The position numbers were made by a program, and so were the translations under genes. The notes below the pieces were generated by a model that saw only the letters and a program-made list of their open reading frames with translations, searched no databases and had not been told where the DNA came from. Positions 16,421 through 24,918 of a DNA stretch of 64,000 bases are shown here, in pieces. The stretch is from the NCBI GenBank assembly GCA_009773005.1, contig WOUT01000017.1, forward strand, positions 1-64,000, given 5' to 3'. The number at the start of each line of letters is the position of its first letter. Within the stretch, counting starts at the first letter, position 1. This DNA comes from Chloroflexota bacterium (lineage in GTDB: Bacteria > Chloroflexota > Anaerolineae > Anaerolineales > Anaerolineaceae).

Positions 16421-16429
16421 TGATAAAAT
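16421..16429 (+). promoter_or_regulatory. extended -10 promoter of gatB
   Basis: TGATAAAAT ends 10 bp before the gatB ATG; the predicted transcript start leaves a leader of only about 3-4 nt and no Shine-Dalgarno is visible. Just upstream (16365-16410) is a degenerate run of CTAATTAC/CTGATTC-like words. Confidence 0.5.
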
Positions 16430-16439
16430 CACAGTCAAG

Positions 16440-17903
16440 ATGAAATATGAACCTGTGATCGGCCTTGAAGTCCACGCCGAACTGGCAACCGCTTCTAAAA
16501 TGTTCTGCGCCTGCCCGGTAGTGGATACCACGCAGTCTTCACCGAACATCTCGGTCTGCCCGGTTTGCGCGGGTTTACCCGGCTCACTACCGGTGCTTAA
16601 CTGCATGGCAGTGGAGTACGGCGTCCGCGCTGCCCTGGCATTGGAATGTGAAGTGCAGGAAACCTCAATTTTTTCTAGAAAGAATTATTTTTACCCGGAT
16701 CTGCCAAAAGGTTACCAGATCTCGCAATATGAAGACCCTCTGGCGATCAATGGGCGCCTGATCGTAGATACTTCTCAGGGCGAACATTTGATTCGAATTC
16801 GGCGCGTGCATCTGGAAGAAGATACCGGCAAGCTCACTCATGTACATGGGATCAACGAAGATTACTCACTGGTTGACCTCAACCGGGCGGGAGTCCCGCT
16901 GCTTGAAATCGTCTCAGAGCCTGATATGCACTCTCTGGAAGAAGTGCGCGCTTATGCGACAACTTTGCGGGCGATCCTGCGTGAGTTGGGCATCAGTTCC
17001 GGCGACATGGAAAAAGGCGCTATCCGCTTTGAAGCAAATGTTTCTATTCGTCTGCAGGGGTCGAATACGCTCGGAACGCGGGTGGAGATCAAGAACTTGA
17101 ATTCATTCCGCGCTATGGAGCGCGGTATTGCATATGAACTGGAACGTCAGGCAGCCCTGCTTGACCGCGGAGACCGGGTAGTGCAGGAAACCCTCGGTTG
17201 GAATGAGACTGAGCAGGCAACTTATTCACAACGCTCCAAAGAAGAAGCTCACGATTACCGCTATTTTCCCGAACCTGACCTGCCGCCACTGGTGGTCAAT
17301 GTTGACTGGATTGAGCGCATAAGAAACGAGATGCCAGAACTGCCGCGAGCCAAAACTATCCGTTTACAGACTCATTATGGACTTCAAAAGACTGAAGCGG
17401 TAAAACTGTCTCATGAATGTGGAACGTCCGCATACTTCGAAACCTGTGCCCAGGCATTAAAAACCGCGTCACCCAAAACCGCTGCAGCCTGGATCACTGG
17501 CGAATTATTTGCATGGCTGAACCAGACTGGAACCTCTATAAACAGGATCAAGGTTAATCCCAAAAACCTCGCCGAACTGCTTGACCTTGTGCATCAAGGG
17601 ACCATCAACCAGAATACTGGCAAGGCTGTGCTGGTGGAGATGCTTGAGACGGGAAATTCAGCAGAAAAGATCGTTCGTTCACGCGGATTGGCGCAAATTT
17701 TTGATGAGAGTTCTATCGCCAGTATCGTGAGCAAGGTAATCGCCGCGCACCCTGAAGAGATGGCCAGTTTTCTCGCTGGTAAAGAAACGCTGTCTAATTG
17801 GTTTTTTGGACAGGCAATGAAGTCAGCCGGAGGAAAAGCCAACCCAAGCGTGTTAAAAACCGAGCTGGAAAAACAGCTTGAACAGATTAAAATTGCAAAA
17901 TAA
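16440..17903 (+). CDS. gatB: Asp-tRNA(Asn)/Glu-tRNA(Gln) amidotransferase subunit B
   Basis: 487 residues, normal length. GatB binds the misacylated tRNA and carries out ATP-dependent transamidation. The sequence starts [15 protein letters not shown], has the conserved [35 protein letters not shown] and [20 protein letters not shown], and ends with the YqeY-like tail domain. It is separated from gatCA and is transcribed alone from a nearby extended -10 element. Confidence 0.95.
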   Translation: MKYEPVIGLEVHAELATASKMFCACPVVDTTQSSPNISVCPVCAGLPGSLPVLNCMAVEYGVRAALALECEVQETSIFSRKNYFYPDLPKGYQISQYEDPLAINGRLIVDTSQGEHLIRIRRVHLEEDTGKLTHVHGINEDYSLVDLNRAGVPLLEIVSEPDMHSLEEVRAYATTLRAILRELGISSGDMEKGAIRFEANVSIRLQGSNTLGTRVEIKNLNSFRAMERGIAYELERQAALLDRGDRVVQETLGWNETEQATYSQRSKEEAHDYRYFPEPDLPPLVVNVDWIERIRNEMPELPRAKTIRLQTHYGLQKTEAVKLSHECGTSAYFETCAQALKTASPKTAAAWITGELFAWLNQTGTSINRIKVNPKNLAELLDLVHQGTINQNTGKAVLVEMLETGNSAEKIVRSRGLAQIFDESSIASIVSKVIAAHPEEMASFLAGKETLSNWFFGQAMKSAGGKANPSVLKTELEKQLEQIKIAK

Positions 17904-18018
17904 TCAATTCTTTTTATATTGACCGTTGTGTTCCCATAAGCAAATCATCATATTAATCAGATTAATAAGCCTGTTTTCTGACAATTATTAATCTTTTGCT
18001 GATATATATCATATTGAC

Positions 18019-18048
18019 TTGACCTCTTTTCTCGGATAATCTTAAAAT
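18019..18048 (+). promoter_or_regulatory. sigma-70 type promoter of the glutamate dehydrogenase gene
   Basis: TTGACC (18019-18024), 18-bp spacer, TAAAAT (18043-18048). Predicted start near 18055 gives a leader of about 150 nt. Confidence 0.55.
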
Positions 18049-18070
18049 GAAAGATGACAGGCGGAGGGAT

Positions 18071-18135
18071 CAGTGCAGTTTATATCTCAATTCACTGTGA
18101 AATTCAGCGGGCACAGGACCGAAGTGCCTGCTTTT
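18071..18135 (+). promoter_or_regulatory. two-hairpin leader, possible attenuator
   Basis: Within the long leader before glutamate dehydrogenase, CAGTG (18071-18075) pairs with CACTG (18093-18097). Then GCGGGCAC (18107-18114) pairs with GTGCCTGC (18124-18131, one G-U) and is followed at once by TTTT. The second hairpin has terminator form although the gene lies 70 bp downstream, so conditional termination is plausible. It does not match a riboswitch class I recognise. The rest of the 300-bp gap after gatB is AT-rich and featureless. Confidence 0.45.
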
Positions 18136-18204
18136 GGTTTAAATCACTGACTTATATTGCTCCAATATTGTAACTTATAAAATTTTGAGTTAGGAGAGAA
18201 CTGA

Positions 18205-19491
18205 ATGGCAACTACCATCAATGCGTTTGAAATGGCTCAAAGCCAATTCGATCATGTGGCAGAGCTGCTCAACCTTGACCCGCAGGTTTCTGAGATTCTG
18301 CGCTGGCCGCTGCGGGAGTTTTCCTTCCGCATTCCCGTGCGCATGGATGACGGAACCGTACGTGTTTTCCAGGGTTTCCGTGTGCAGCACAACGATGCCC
18401 GTGGTCCAAATAAAGGCGGCATTCGCTTCCACCCGGCAGAGACTATCGACACCGTACGTGCCTTGGCCACCTGGATGACCTGGAAATGCGCTGTTGCAGA
18501 TATCCCCCTTGGCGGCGGTAAGGGTGGCATCATAGTTGACCCTGCAACCCTGTCCACAAGCGAAAAAGAACGTCTCGTTCGCGGCTGGGTGCAGGTCATG
18601 TGGCGTAATATCGGTCCACGGCAAGACGTCCCGGCGCCAGATGTTGGAACCACTCCGCAGATGATGGCCTGGATGATGGACGAATACTCCAAGCTCGTAG
18701 GCGCCTATACGCCCGGCACGATCACCGGCAAACCTCTAGGCAGTGGCGGGTCACTCGGACGCACCGAAGCGACTGGATACGGCGTGATCTATACTGTTCG
18801 CGAAGCCATGAAACACCTTAAGATGGATCCCTCCAAATGTACCGCAGCCATCCAGGGCTTTGGCAATGTTTCACAATATGCAGCCATTGGTTTCATTGAA
18901 ATTCTCAACGGCAAGGTTTTGTGCGTCTCTTATTATGACCGCGCTGATAAAGTTTCCTATACCGTCAGCAAAGCGGAAGGTATTGATCCTCACTTCTTGA
19001 TGACCATTACCGACCAATACGGTTCGATTGATAAGACCAAAGCGAAAGCGGCAGGCTACACCATTGAAGACGGCGGCGAATGGATCAAGAAAGACGTGGA
19101 CGTGCTCATCCCGGCAGCTCTTGAGGGACAGGTTAATGCGGATACCGTCAAATTGATCGGACCGCGCGTAAAGATCGTGGCTGAAGGCGCCAATGGACCC
19201 ACCACCCCCGAGGCTGATGAAGTCTTCAAAACCAAAGGAATCTTCGTTATCCCGGACTTCCTGTGCAATGCCGGCGGTGTGACCGTTTCTTACTTCGAAG
19301 GCGTCCAGAACGACATGAACTATTACTGGACTCGTGAAGAAGTTCTTGAAAAACTTGACACCAAGATGACCATTGCTTTCAAGGGCGTGCTCGACATGAG
19401 CCTGAACCGCAAAGTTTTCACTCGCGATGCTGCCTATATGGTTGCCATTGACCGGGTCGTCAAAGCCATGCAGTTGCGCGGCTGGGTCTAA
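18205..19491 (+). CDS. gdhA: Glu/Leu/Phe/Val-type glutamate dehydrogenase
   Basis: 428 residues, the size of hexameric GDH of the shorter type. It interconverts glutamate with 2-oxoglutarate and ammonium. Visible are GGIRFHP, the substrate Lys in KCAVADIPLGGGKGGI, PAPDVGTTPQMMAWMMDEY with the catalytic Asp, the nucleotide-binding IQGFGNVSQYAA and C-terminal DFLCNAGGVTVSYFEGVQN. TTAGGAGAG precedes the ATG. With the nearby peptide transporter it fits amino-acid fermentation; the cofactor is unclear. Confidence 0.93.
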   Translation: MATTINAFEMAQSQFDHVAELLNLDPQVSEILRWPLREFSFRIPVRMDDGTVRVFQGFRVQHNDARGPNKGGIRFHPAETIDTVRALATWMTWKCAVADIPLGGGKGGIIVDPATLSTSEKERLVRGWVQVMWRNIGPRQDVPAPDVGTTPQMMAWMMDEYSKLVGAYTPGTITGKPLGSGGSLGRTEATGYGVIYTVREAMKHLKMDPSKCTAAIQGFGNVSQYAAIGFIEILNGKVLCVSYYDRADKVSYTVSKAEGIDPHFLMTITDQYGSIDKTKAKAAGYTIEDGGEWIKKDVDVLIPAALEGQVNADTVKLIGPRVKIVAEGANGPTTPEADEVFKTKGIFVIPDFLCNAGGVTVSYFEGVQNDMNYYWTREEVLEKLDTKMTIAFKGVLDMSLNRKVFTRDAAYMVAIDRVVKAMQLRGWV

Positions 19492-19516
19492 CCTTAATTA
19501 TTGGAAGAAAAAATCG

Positions 19517-19548
19517 CCCCCGGATATAGAAAATGTCCGGGGGTTATT
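19517..19548 (+). terminator. intrinsic terminator after glutamate dehydrogenase
   Basis: Perfect 8-bp GC stem CCCCCGGA/TCCGGGGG (19517-19524 and 19536-19543), 11-nt loop, then TTATT. It also lies between converging genes. Confidence 0.82.
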
Positions 19549-19563
19549 AATTGAGTTGCCAGT

Positions 19564-20601
19564 TTACCACCTGGCGTTGTGCTCTTCCGCCCACCCGATC
19601 AGACCGCTGATCTCGATCTTCTTGCCATCATCGGTTACCGCGCTGCCATTATAACGACCAAACATCTGGTGCACCTCACTGCGCAGGATTTTGAGGTCGG
19701 TCTTCGCCACGCGCTCAAAGAAGGGGGTAAACACCAAGTCCAATCTACCATCCGGGCTGACCATCGTCCATGGCGCCATGAAATTTTTATTGTTGTACGC
19801 GAATTTCACTCCACCTAATTTATGAACTTTCCCCTCCAAAACGAAGCAGTTCTCGGTGGCAGCGGATGTGTCGCCAAACCCGAAACCCAGGTTCAAACCT
19901 ATCCGCCGTTTGTCCTTAAGGAATCCAGAAGCGCTCGCCCAAACCCAAAACGACTCATACTCCCACACCCCGCGTCCCCAATCCAAGTTGCCCAGGCAGG
20001 TTTCCGGTTGGATTTCAAACCGATTGCCTTGATACTCCACCCAGCCGCTGGCGGGCATGCAGTTGATCTTGCGGTTGTAATAAAACCGCTTTCCCGGAAT
20101 GGGAATTGCGATTGTCATGGATTCGTGTTCTGCCGGGACGATGAATTCGAGTTCAGCGTTGAGCGTGGTTGCGCCGAAGCCGGGCCACCTGACAGAAAGT
20201 GTCCGTTTTGACCCATCCACGTCGAATCGCAGGTTTTTCCCCCCACCCTGATAGAGGCTCTCACCTGATGTGCTGTTGCGCGGGATCTTCACACCGGAAG
20301 CAAATGGGATCGAGAGTGTTTGTTCCTCATACTTGCCGGTCGCGAACTCGATCACATAGGCAAACACCATTCCGAGATACCCGATATCACTGATGGTGAA
20401 GGAAAAGAAATGGGTTGGTGTGGTGACAGCGTAATAATCCCAAACCTTGATGCGCATACCCTGCATGAACTTCAACCTGTAAAAATGGCAGTCTTCAAGA
20501 TTGCAGTCTAACACTTGCCGGGTTGCCCAACCGGTTTGCGAGAGGTTTCCATCTGCATTGAGCAGTTTTCCTGGACCTTTGAGGAGGTGTTGCTCTTCCA
20601 T
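19564..20601 (-). CDS. DUF2804 family protein
   Basis: 345 residues from the ATG at 20601, selected because GAAGGAGATA lies just upstream; a start 20 codons earlier lacks one. The family is soluble, beta-rich and of unknown function. Recognised segments are GNLDWGRGVWEY, FWVWASASG, RRIGLNLGFGFGD, ATENCFVLEGKVHKL and the C-terminal SEVHQMFGRYNG. No signal peptide is present. Unlinked functionally to the neighbouring hydrolase as far as visible. Confidence 0.75.
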   Translation of the reverse strand: MEEQHLLKGPGKLLNADGNLSQTGWATRQVLDCNLEDCHFYRLKFMQGMRIKVWDYYAVTTPTHFFSFTISDIGYLGMVFAYVIEFATGKYEEQTLSIPFASGVKIPRNSTSGESLYQGGGKNLRFDVDGSKRTLSVRWPGFGATTLNAELEFIVPAEHESMTIAIPIPGKRFYYNRKINCMPASGWVEYQGNRFEIQPETCLGNLDWGRGVWEYESFWVWASASGFLKDKRRIGLNLGFGFGDTSAATENCFVLEGKVHKLGGVKFAYNNKNFMAPWTMVSPDGRLDLVFTPFFERVAKTDLKILRSEVHQMFGRYNGSAVTDDGKKIEISGLIGWAEEHNARW

Positions 20602-20695
20602 CGGGGTATCTCCTTCAAATGTGCAAAATTTTATCTCACTCGAGACCTGGCAGGTTTCCAAAACTCGTAAGGTCTTAATTTTTTAATTGTGTGAT

Positions 20696-21505
20696 TTATG
20701 CTTGCAATTTCGCCAGGAAACCAAGAAGAGTTTTATTGAAAAACTCCGGGTTATCCAATATCGCGAAGTGTTTTGCATTTGGAATCACTTCATATTGGCA
20801 ATTTGGTTCGCGCGCTGCCCATAATGGAGCAATTTTTTTGATATCCCCCATGGTGTCATCGTCCCCGTGCATCAGCAGCATCGGTTTGGTGATAAAGTAA
20901 TCCGGTTCGGCATGCAGACTCAGGGTAACGCCCTTCCAGATGGCGATGAAATCCTTTTTTGCAAGATTGGAATAAGCCTCATATGTATAGTCCTGGATCT
21001 CTTTCTTTGAAGAGACATAGGAGATACTTGCCTTTTTTAAGGTTTCATAGGGATAGAGGTTGAGCAATGCGGGAGAAATAGTTATCAGCAAATTTTCAAA
21101 GACACTGTGCGTCCAGGTAATGCAGGTGCCATCAGAGATCACGAGCGCCTTCACACGCTCAGGGTGCCTGAAAGCCAATTCCTGGGCGATGTATGTCCCA
21201 TTCGAGTGCCCGATGATCACAGCCTGCCGAATGCTCAAAAGGTCCAGCAAAGCCACAAGATCCTCAACTGCGAGCGGGACAGTGAACGGTTCGCCCATCG
21301 GTTGTGAGCTTCCGTGTCCGCGTGCATCCCAAGCTAAAACACGAAATTTCTCTGCGATTACCGGCAGGATTGGATCGAAGGAGTGATGATCAACGCATGC
21401 CCCATGAAGGAAAACCACCCACGGCGCTTTTTCGACGCCCCCTTCCCAATAATGAATCGGGCAGCCTTTTGTCATAAAAATGTGCTCCCGCATTGTAAAT
21501 TCCAT
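20696..21505 (-). CDS. alpha/beta hydrolase
   Basis: 269 residues in the alpha/beta hydrolase fold. VVFLHGACVDHHSFDP contains the oxyanion HG; the nucleophile is the Ser of GHSNGTYIAQ (about 98), the acid is in LLMHGDDDTMGD and the His in NAKHFAILDNPEFF. The layout DARGHGSS resembles RsbQ/pimeloyl-ester type hydrolases. GAGGAA precedes the ATG. Cytoplasmic; the substrate is unknown. Confidence 0.85.
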   Translation of the reverse strand: MEFTMREHIFMTKGCPIHYWEGGVEKAPWVVFLHGACVDHHSFDPILPVIAEKFRVLAWDARGHGSSQPMGEPFTVPLAVEDLVALLDLLSIRQAVIIGHSNGTYIAQELAFRHPERVKALVISDGTCITWTHSVFENLLITISPALLNLYPYETLKKASISYVSSKKEIQDYTYEAYSNLAKKDFIAIWKGVTLSLHAEPDYFITKPMLLMHGDDDTMGDIKKIAPLWAAREPNCQYEVIPNAKHFAILDNPEFFNKTLLGFLAKLQA

Positions 21506-21576
21506 ATTTCCTCATTTACTTCAATGAAATTTCGATAATTATACGCCGGTTCCATTTTTCACATTTAAGTAGGTTT

Positions 21577-21605
21577 AAAAAAAAACGCCTCAGATGAGAC
21601 GTTTT
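21577..21605 (-). terminator. intrinsic terminator after acyltransferase copy 1
   Basis: On the minus strand AACGTCTC pairs with GAGGCGTT (one G-U) around a 4-nt loop and a run of T residues follows. Confidence 0.78.
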
Positions 21606-21643
21606 TAGTGAGTTACCAATAAAATAGAGACAGGAAATTGGTT

Positions 21644-22348
21644 TTAGATCGTTTCGAGTGCCCCTGGCATGGTTCTGTTGGTACGATACCAGCGCTGTTC
21701 ACTCTCATATGCCAAGCGCATGATCTTGAGCATTATCTGGTGTGCAACGTCTTTAACATAGTCATGATTTTCCACATTACCAGAAAAACGCATTGGTTTA
21801 CCGACTGTGATGTTATACGGTCCGCGAAGATACCAATGCCCGATTTCTACTTGACCGCTCACCGTGGATTTCAGCGAATGAATCCGATTTTTTTGAAGAT
21901 GGATCCCGACCGGGAAAACAGGCGCTCCGCTCGCGATTGCCAAACGTGCCACTCCGGTGCGTCCTTTGTTAAATCCACCGCCCAATGGGCTGATCAAACC
22001 TTCCGGGAAGATCATGATGGTATGCCCGGCTTTTAAATGCTCAAGAGCTTGATCAATGGCTTCCTGTCCATGCCCTGGCTTTACCGAGATGTGCCCGGAC
22101 CGGCGCAAGTACTCACCGAGGATAGGAACTTGAAAAAGCACATCGTTGATCATGATGAAGGATTGATGACCTAGCATTGAGGCGACGAAAAAAGGGTCAG
22201 TGGTGCTGGGATGGTTTGGAGCGATGATTTTCGCTCCGGCAGGAAAAGGTGATTTCTGATGCACATCCATTTTCAACATGGTACCCGTATAGGTTTTAAT
22301 AACCGGTTTTGAAACACCGTAAAGGGCTCTTTGGACAATTTTCTTCAT
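21644..22348 (-). CDS. plsC: 1-acyl-sn-glycerol-3-phosphate acyltransferase-like protein, copy 1
   Basis: 234 residues from the ATG at 22348. PlsC-type enzymes acylate lysophosphatidic acid in phospholipid synthesis. Block I NHPSTTD gives the catalytic His46 and Asp51; MIFPEG is block III, and a PVFPVGI segment is block IV. No long membrane anchor is apparent. It is about 70-75 percent identical by eye to the next upstream gene and shares its length, so the two are a tandem duplication including upstream DNA. Confidence 0.85.
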   Translation of the reverse strand: MKKIVQRALYGVSKPVIKTYTGTMLKMDVHQKSPFPAGAKIIAPNHPSTTDPFFVASMLGHQSFIMINDVLFQVPILGEYLRRSGHISVKPGHGQEAIDQALEHLKAGHTIMIFPEGLISPLGGGFNKGRTGVARLAIASGAPVFPVGIHLQKNRIHSLKSTVSGQVEIGHWYLRGPYNITVGKPMRFSGNVENHDYVKDVAHQIMLKIMRLAYESEQRWYRTNRTMPGALETI

Positions 22349-22369
22349 AACATTAATTCTCGCTTCCAA

Positions 22370-22560
22370 TAATTGGTTGATGCTAATTACAGGATATCTT
22401 ACGATTCAGAAAAACACATTGGCGCCAAGACACACTCTGGCTGGGAGAATAGACACATTTATGATGCAAAGCAGGAGCGAGGAATATGACTTCTCAGGCA
22501 TAGACTAAAACCCCGATGAATGACCGGAGATACTCACAACAACTTACAAAAACGTAAGCC
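22370..22560 (-). repeat. duplicated upstream region of acyltransferase copy 1
   Basis: This non-coding stretch aligns with 23350-23510 over its whole length, sharing words such as AAGACACACT, GAGAATAG and GGAGATAC. It shows that the tandem duplication extended about 150 bp beyond the genes and that this DNA has been partly conserved. Confidence 0.7.
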
Positions 22561-22618
22561 TCACATCGTGACACCAATGCTGAATAATTATTTCTTCCTG
22601 AAATTAAGGGGAGTGATC

Positions 22619-23323
22619 TTAGATGGTTTCGAAAGCTCCTGGCAGATTTTTATTAGTGCGATACCAGCGCTGTTCACTCTCGTAAGCCAGGCGCATGATC
22701 TTGAGCATTACCTGATGAGCGACATCTTTAACGTAATTGTGATCTTCAACATCACCCGTAAAGCGCATTGGTTTACCAATGGTGATGTTATAGGGTCCAC
22801 GAAGGTATAAAGGGCTGAATTCGTTTGTACCGCTGATTTTCGAACTCAACGAATGAATTCGATCTCTTTGCAGATGAATGCCGACCGGGAAAACAGGCGC
22901 TCCACTCGCGATTGCCAAACGTGCCACTCCGGTGCGTTCTTTGACGTATCCGCCATTCAGTGGGCTATTAGCGCCTTCAGGGAAGATCATTATGGTGTGG
23001 CCTGTTTTTAGATGTTCAAGCGCTGCATCGATGGCTTCTTGTCCTCGACCTGGAATGACTGGAATGTGCCCTAACCGGCGTAGATAATCGCCGAATATCG
23101 GGACTTGAAATGCGGTGTTGGTGATCAGGATGTAGGACCTGTGACCTAATATGGAAGCCATAATGAAAGGATCGGATACGCTGGGATGGTTGGGGGCAAT
23201 GATCTTGGCTCCGGCCGGAAAAGGCGATTTCTGATGGACATCCATTTTCAACATGGCGTTTGTGTAGGTTTTTATTGCGGGTAATGAAACGCCATAGAGT
23301 GCTTTTTCAATTAAATTTGACAT
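22619..23323 (-). CDS. plsC: 1-acyl-sn-glycerol-3-phosphate acyltransferase-like protein, copy 2
   Basis: Starting at the ATG at 23323 this paralogue has 234 residues, exactly as copy 1, and aligns from the first residue (MSNLIEKALYGVS with MKKIVQRALYGVS). An ATG five codons earlier (23338) is possible, but neither has a clear ribosome binding site. His46 and Asp51 of NHPSVSD, MIFPEGA and PVFPVGI are conserved, so both copies look active. Differences cluster in the middle and after residue 165, compatible with altered acyl preference. Confidence 0.85.
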   Translation of the reverse strand: MSNLIEKALYGVSLPAIKTYTNAMLKMDVHQKSPFPAGAKIIAPNHPSVSDPFIMASILGHRSYILITNTAFQVPIFGDYLRRLGHIPVIPGRGQEAIDAALEHLKTGHTIMIFPEGANSPLNGGYVKERTGVARLAIASGAPVFPVGIHLQRDRIHSLSSKISGTNEFSPLYLRGPYNITIGKPMRFTGDVEDHNYVKDVAHQVMLKIMRLAYESEQRWYRTNKNLPGAFETI

Positions 23324-23349
23324 ACATGAAATACTCATTTCCAATAATC

Positions 23350-23510
23350 GATAATTATTAACTATAGGATACCGGACTATGTTAGAAATCGCATTGGCTG
23401 TAAGACACACTTCTTACTATGAGAATAGGCATATTTATTGTTTGAGGCGGGAGCGGTGAGATGACTACTCCGGTACAGATAAAAACCCCATTTGATCGCC
23501 AGAGATACAA
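23350..23510 (-). repeat. duplicated upstream region of acyltransferase copy 2
   Basis: Counterpart of 22370-22560, about two-thirds identical by eye, ending in GATCGCCAGAGATAC against GACCGGAGATAC. No ORF is conserved between them; shared promoter or RNA elements may be. Confidence 0.7.
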
Positions 23511-23533
23511 AAACGGCTTATTGAGAATAAGCC
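23510..23533 (-). terminator. intrinsic terminator after the SGNH hydrolase
   Basis: On the minus strand GGCTTATT-CTC-AATAAGCC (8-bp perfect stem, 3-nt loop) is followed by GTTTTTG. Confidence 0.78.
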
Positions 23534-23557
23534 CTCCACACCGAAAAAAACCACTAA

Positions 23558-24220
23558 TTATGTCTTCCTAAAATTATTGAGGATTGGGGTCAATAACTTA
23601 ACCCACTGGTCGTAACCAGCTGCCAAAAGATGCAGGTGGTCATTGGTGAACTCAGCTTTGAGCGCACCATTTTCATCAGCAAAATAGGGATATAAATTGA
23701 TAAAGGAATAAGCGAAATTTTCAGCCAGGTTCTCAAGATGAATATTGAGCATTCTGATATGGTTGGCGTACCTTTTTGCGCGCGGCAGAATGGATTGCAC
23801 ATACACTTTGGTTTGTGGAGCCTGTTCTTTGCAGCGCTTCAGGATTTTGGCATACGTACTTAAAATTTCATCGTCATGTTTGTATGCCCACCAATTCAGG
23901 TCATTGGTGCCGATGAGCAAAAAGATCGCCTCAGGACCGCAGCACAAGATATCATCGACGCGCGCAAAAACACCTTCGGTGTCATCGCCATTGATGCCAC
24001 GGTTCTTCACCGGCAAACCAGGGAAGAGTTCTTCCCAACAACCGCCGTCGGTGATGCTGTCACCCAGGAAGACGATATCCCCTTTGTGAATGCGTGAATA
24101 GCGATAAAGGTCGGCGCGCTGAAAATAATGTGTGCGTTCAATCTTTTCCATCGCCAGGCGTGTAATGATGAATAATCCAAGGGTTGCAGCGAGCATTATG
24201 AGAAGGAAAGTAATCAGCAT
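23558..24220 (-). CDS. membrane-anchored SGNH/GDSL hydrolase
   Basis: 220 residues. An N-terminal hydrophobic segment (LITFLLIMLAATLGLFII) anchors the protein. The GDSL block reads FLGDSITDGG with the nucleophile Ser (about 55), followed by block II GINGDDTEG, block III LLIGTNDLNWW and the C-terminal DHLHLLAAGY holding the catalytic Asp and His. This group includes lysophospholipase- and PAF-acetylhydrolase-like esterases. Linkage to the acyltransferases upstream suggests lipid turnover, which is inference. Confidence 0.85.
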   Translation of the reverse strand: MLITFLLIMLAATLGLFIITRLAMEKIERTHYFQRADLYRYSRIHKGDIVFLGDSITDGGCWEELFPGLPVKNRGINGDDTEGVFARVDDILCCGPEAIFLLIGTNDLNWWAYKHDDEILSTYAKILKRCKEQAPQTKVYVQSILPRAKRYANHIRMLNIHLENLAENFAYSFINLYPYFADENGALKAEFTNDHLHLLAAGYDQWVKLLTPILNNFRKT

Positions 24221-24267
24221 ATTTACATTATATCAGACCGAATTTTTTGTGTCGCCAGCGCGTAAGG

Positions 24268-24840
24268 CTAAGGCTCAAGACAATAGGGCAGCGAACTCAT
24301 ATTCGAGTCGGGATCGAGGTTGCTGTCATTTTCATCGTAGATCTTGATGGCGGTGATCTGCGGGAACTGACTGAGGTTCTTGCCGATCACGCTGGCTACC
24401 GAGTAAGCCGCGCCGTTGTTGGCGCAGGTTCCAGCCAGGTGGATGCGCGCGATCCCGTTTTCTACGGTGAATATCCGCACTCCAGTGAAACCGCTCGAAA
24501 CCAGCCTCAACCCGGTTGCATATTCCTCTGGTGTGGGACCGGCAAAGAATGCATCCAGCACTGCGCGCATGGGCTCTACCCCTGCTGGCAGCGGGCGAGC
24601 GACTGGGTCTTCATACGGTTCCGTGCCCACGGCAAACCGGGCTTCATTGGTGAAATAGATGGTAATCGTCTGCGCAATGGTGGGCGCAAGGGTGGGGAGG
24701 TCGGTCGCAGGGGAAACGACCGATTCAACTGGAACCTGGACGGGGGACAATGGGGTCGGGGTCAGATCAACCGAAATGCTGCATGCCAACATGCTAAAAA
24801 CAGACAACACAAGCACGAGATAGCGCAATGTTTGTCTCAT
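24268..24840 (-). CDS. GerMN domain lipoprotein
   Basis: 190 residues from the ATG at 24840, which follows CGGAGGGA; the longer frame has 38 extra residues without a ribosome binding site. Lipobox SMLAC (Cys20) marks a lipoprotein. Residues from about 62 match the GerMN domain (TIYFTNEARFAVG, PMRAVLDAFFAGP, GIARIHLAGTC). In sporulating bacteria GerM is a peptidoglycan-linked lipoprotein; in non-sporulating lineages the role is unknown. Divergent from the Mrp gene. Confidence 0.82.
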   Translation of the reverse strand: MRQTLRYLVLVLSVFSMLACSISVDLTPTPLSPVQVPVESVVSPATDLPTLAPTIAQTITIYFTNEARFAVGTEPYEDPVARPLPAGVEPMRAVLDAFFAGPTPEEYATGLRLVSSGFTGVRIFTVENGIARIHLAGTCANNGAAYSVASVIGKNLSQFPQITAIKIYDENDSNLDPDSNMSSLPYCLEP

Positions 24841-24918
24841 ATTCCCTCCGATCGTTAATTGATTATAGAATAACATACTCTGATGGAGTAAAATAACCTT
24901 TTTTGAACAAGGAGCGCC

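Noticed and set aside
18061-18135. Glutamine (glnA) or glycine riboswitch in the gdhA leader
   Set aside because: GGACCGAAGTG only loosely resembles the glnA motif and the other conserved segments are absent.
19822-20211. 129-codon plus-strand ORF within the DUF2804 region
   Set aside because: Antisense to the conserved DUF2804 frame and without a plausible start.
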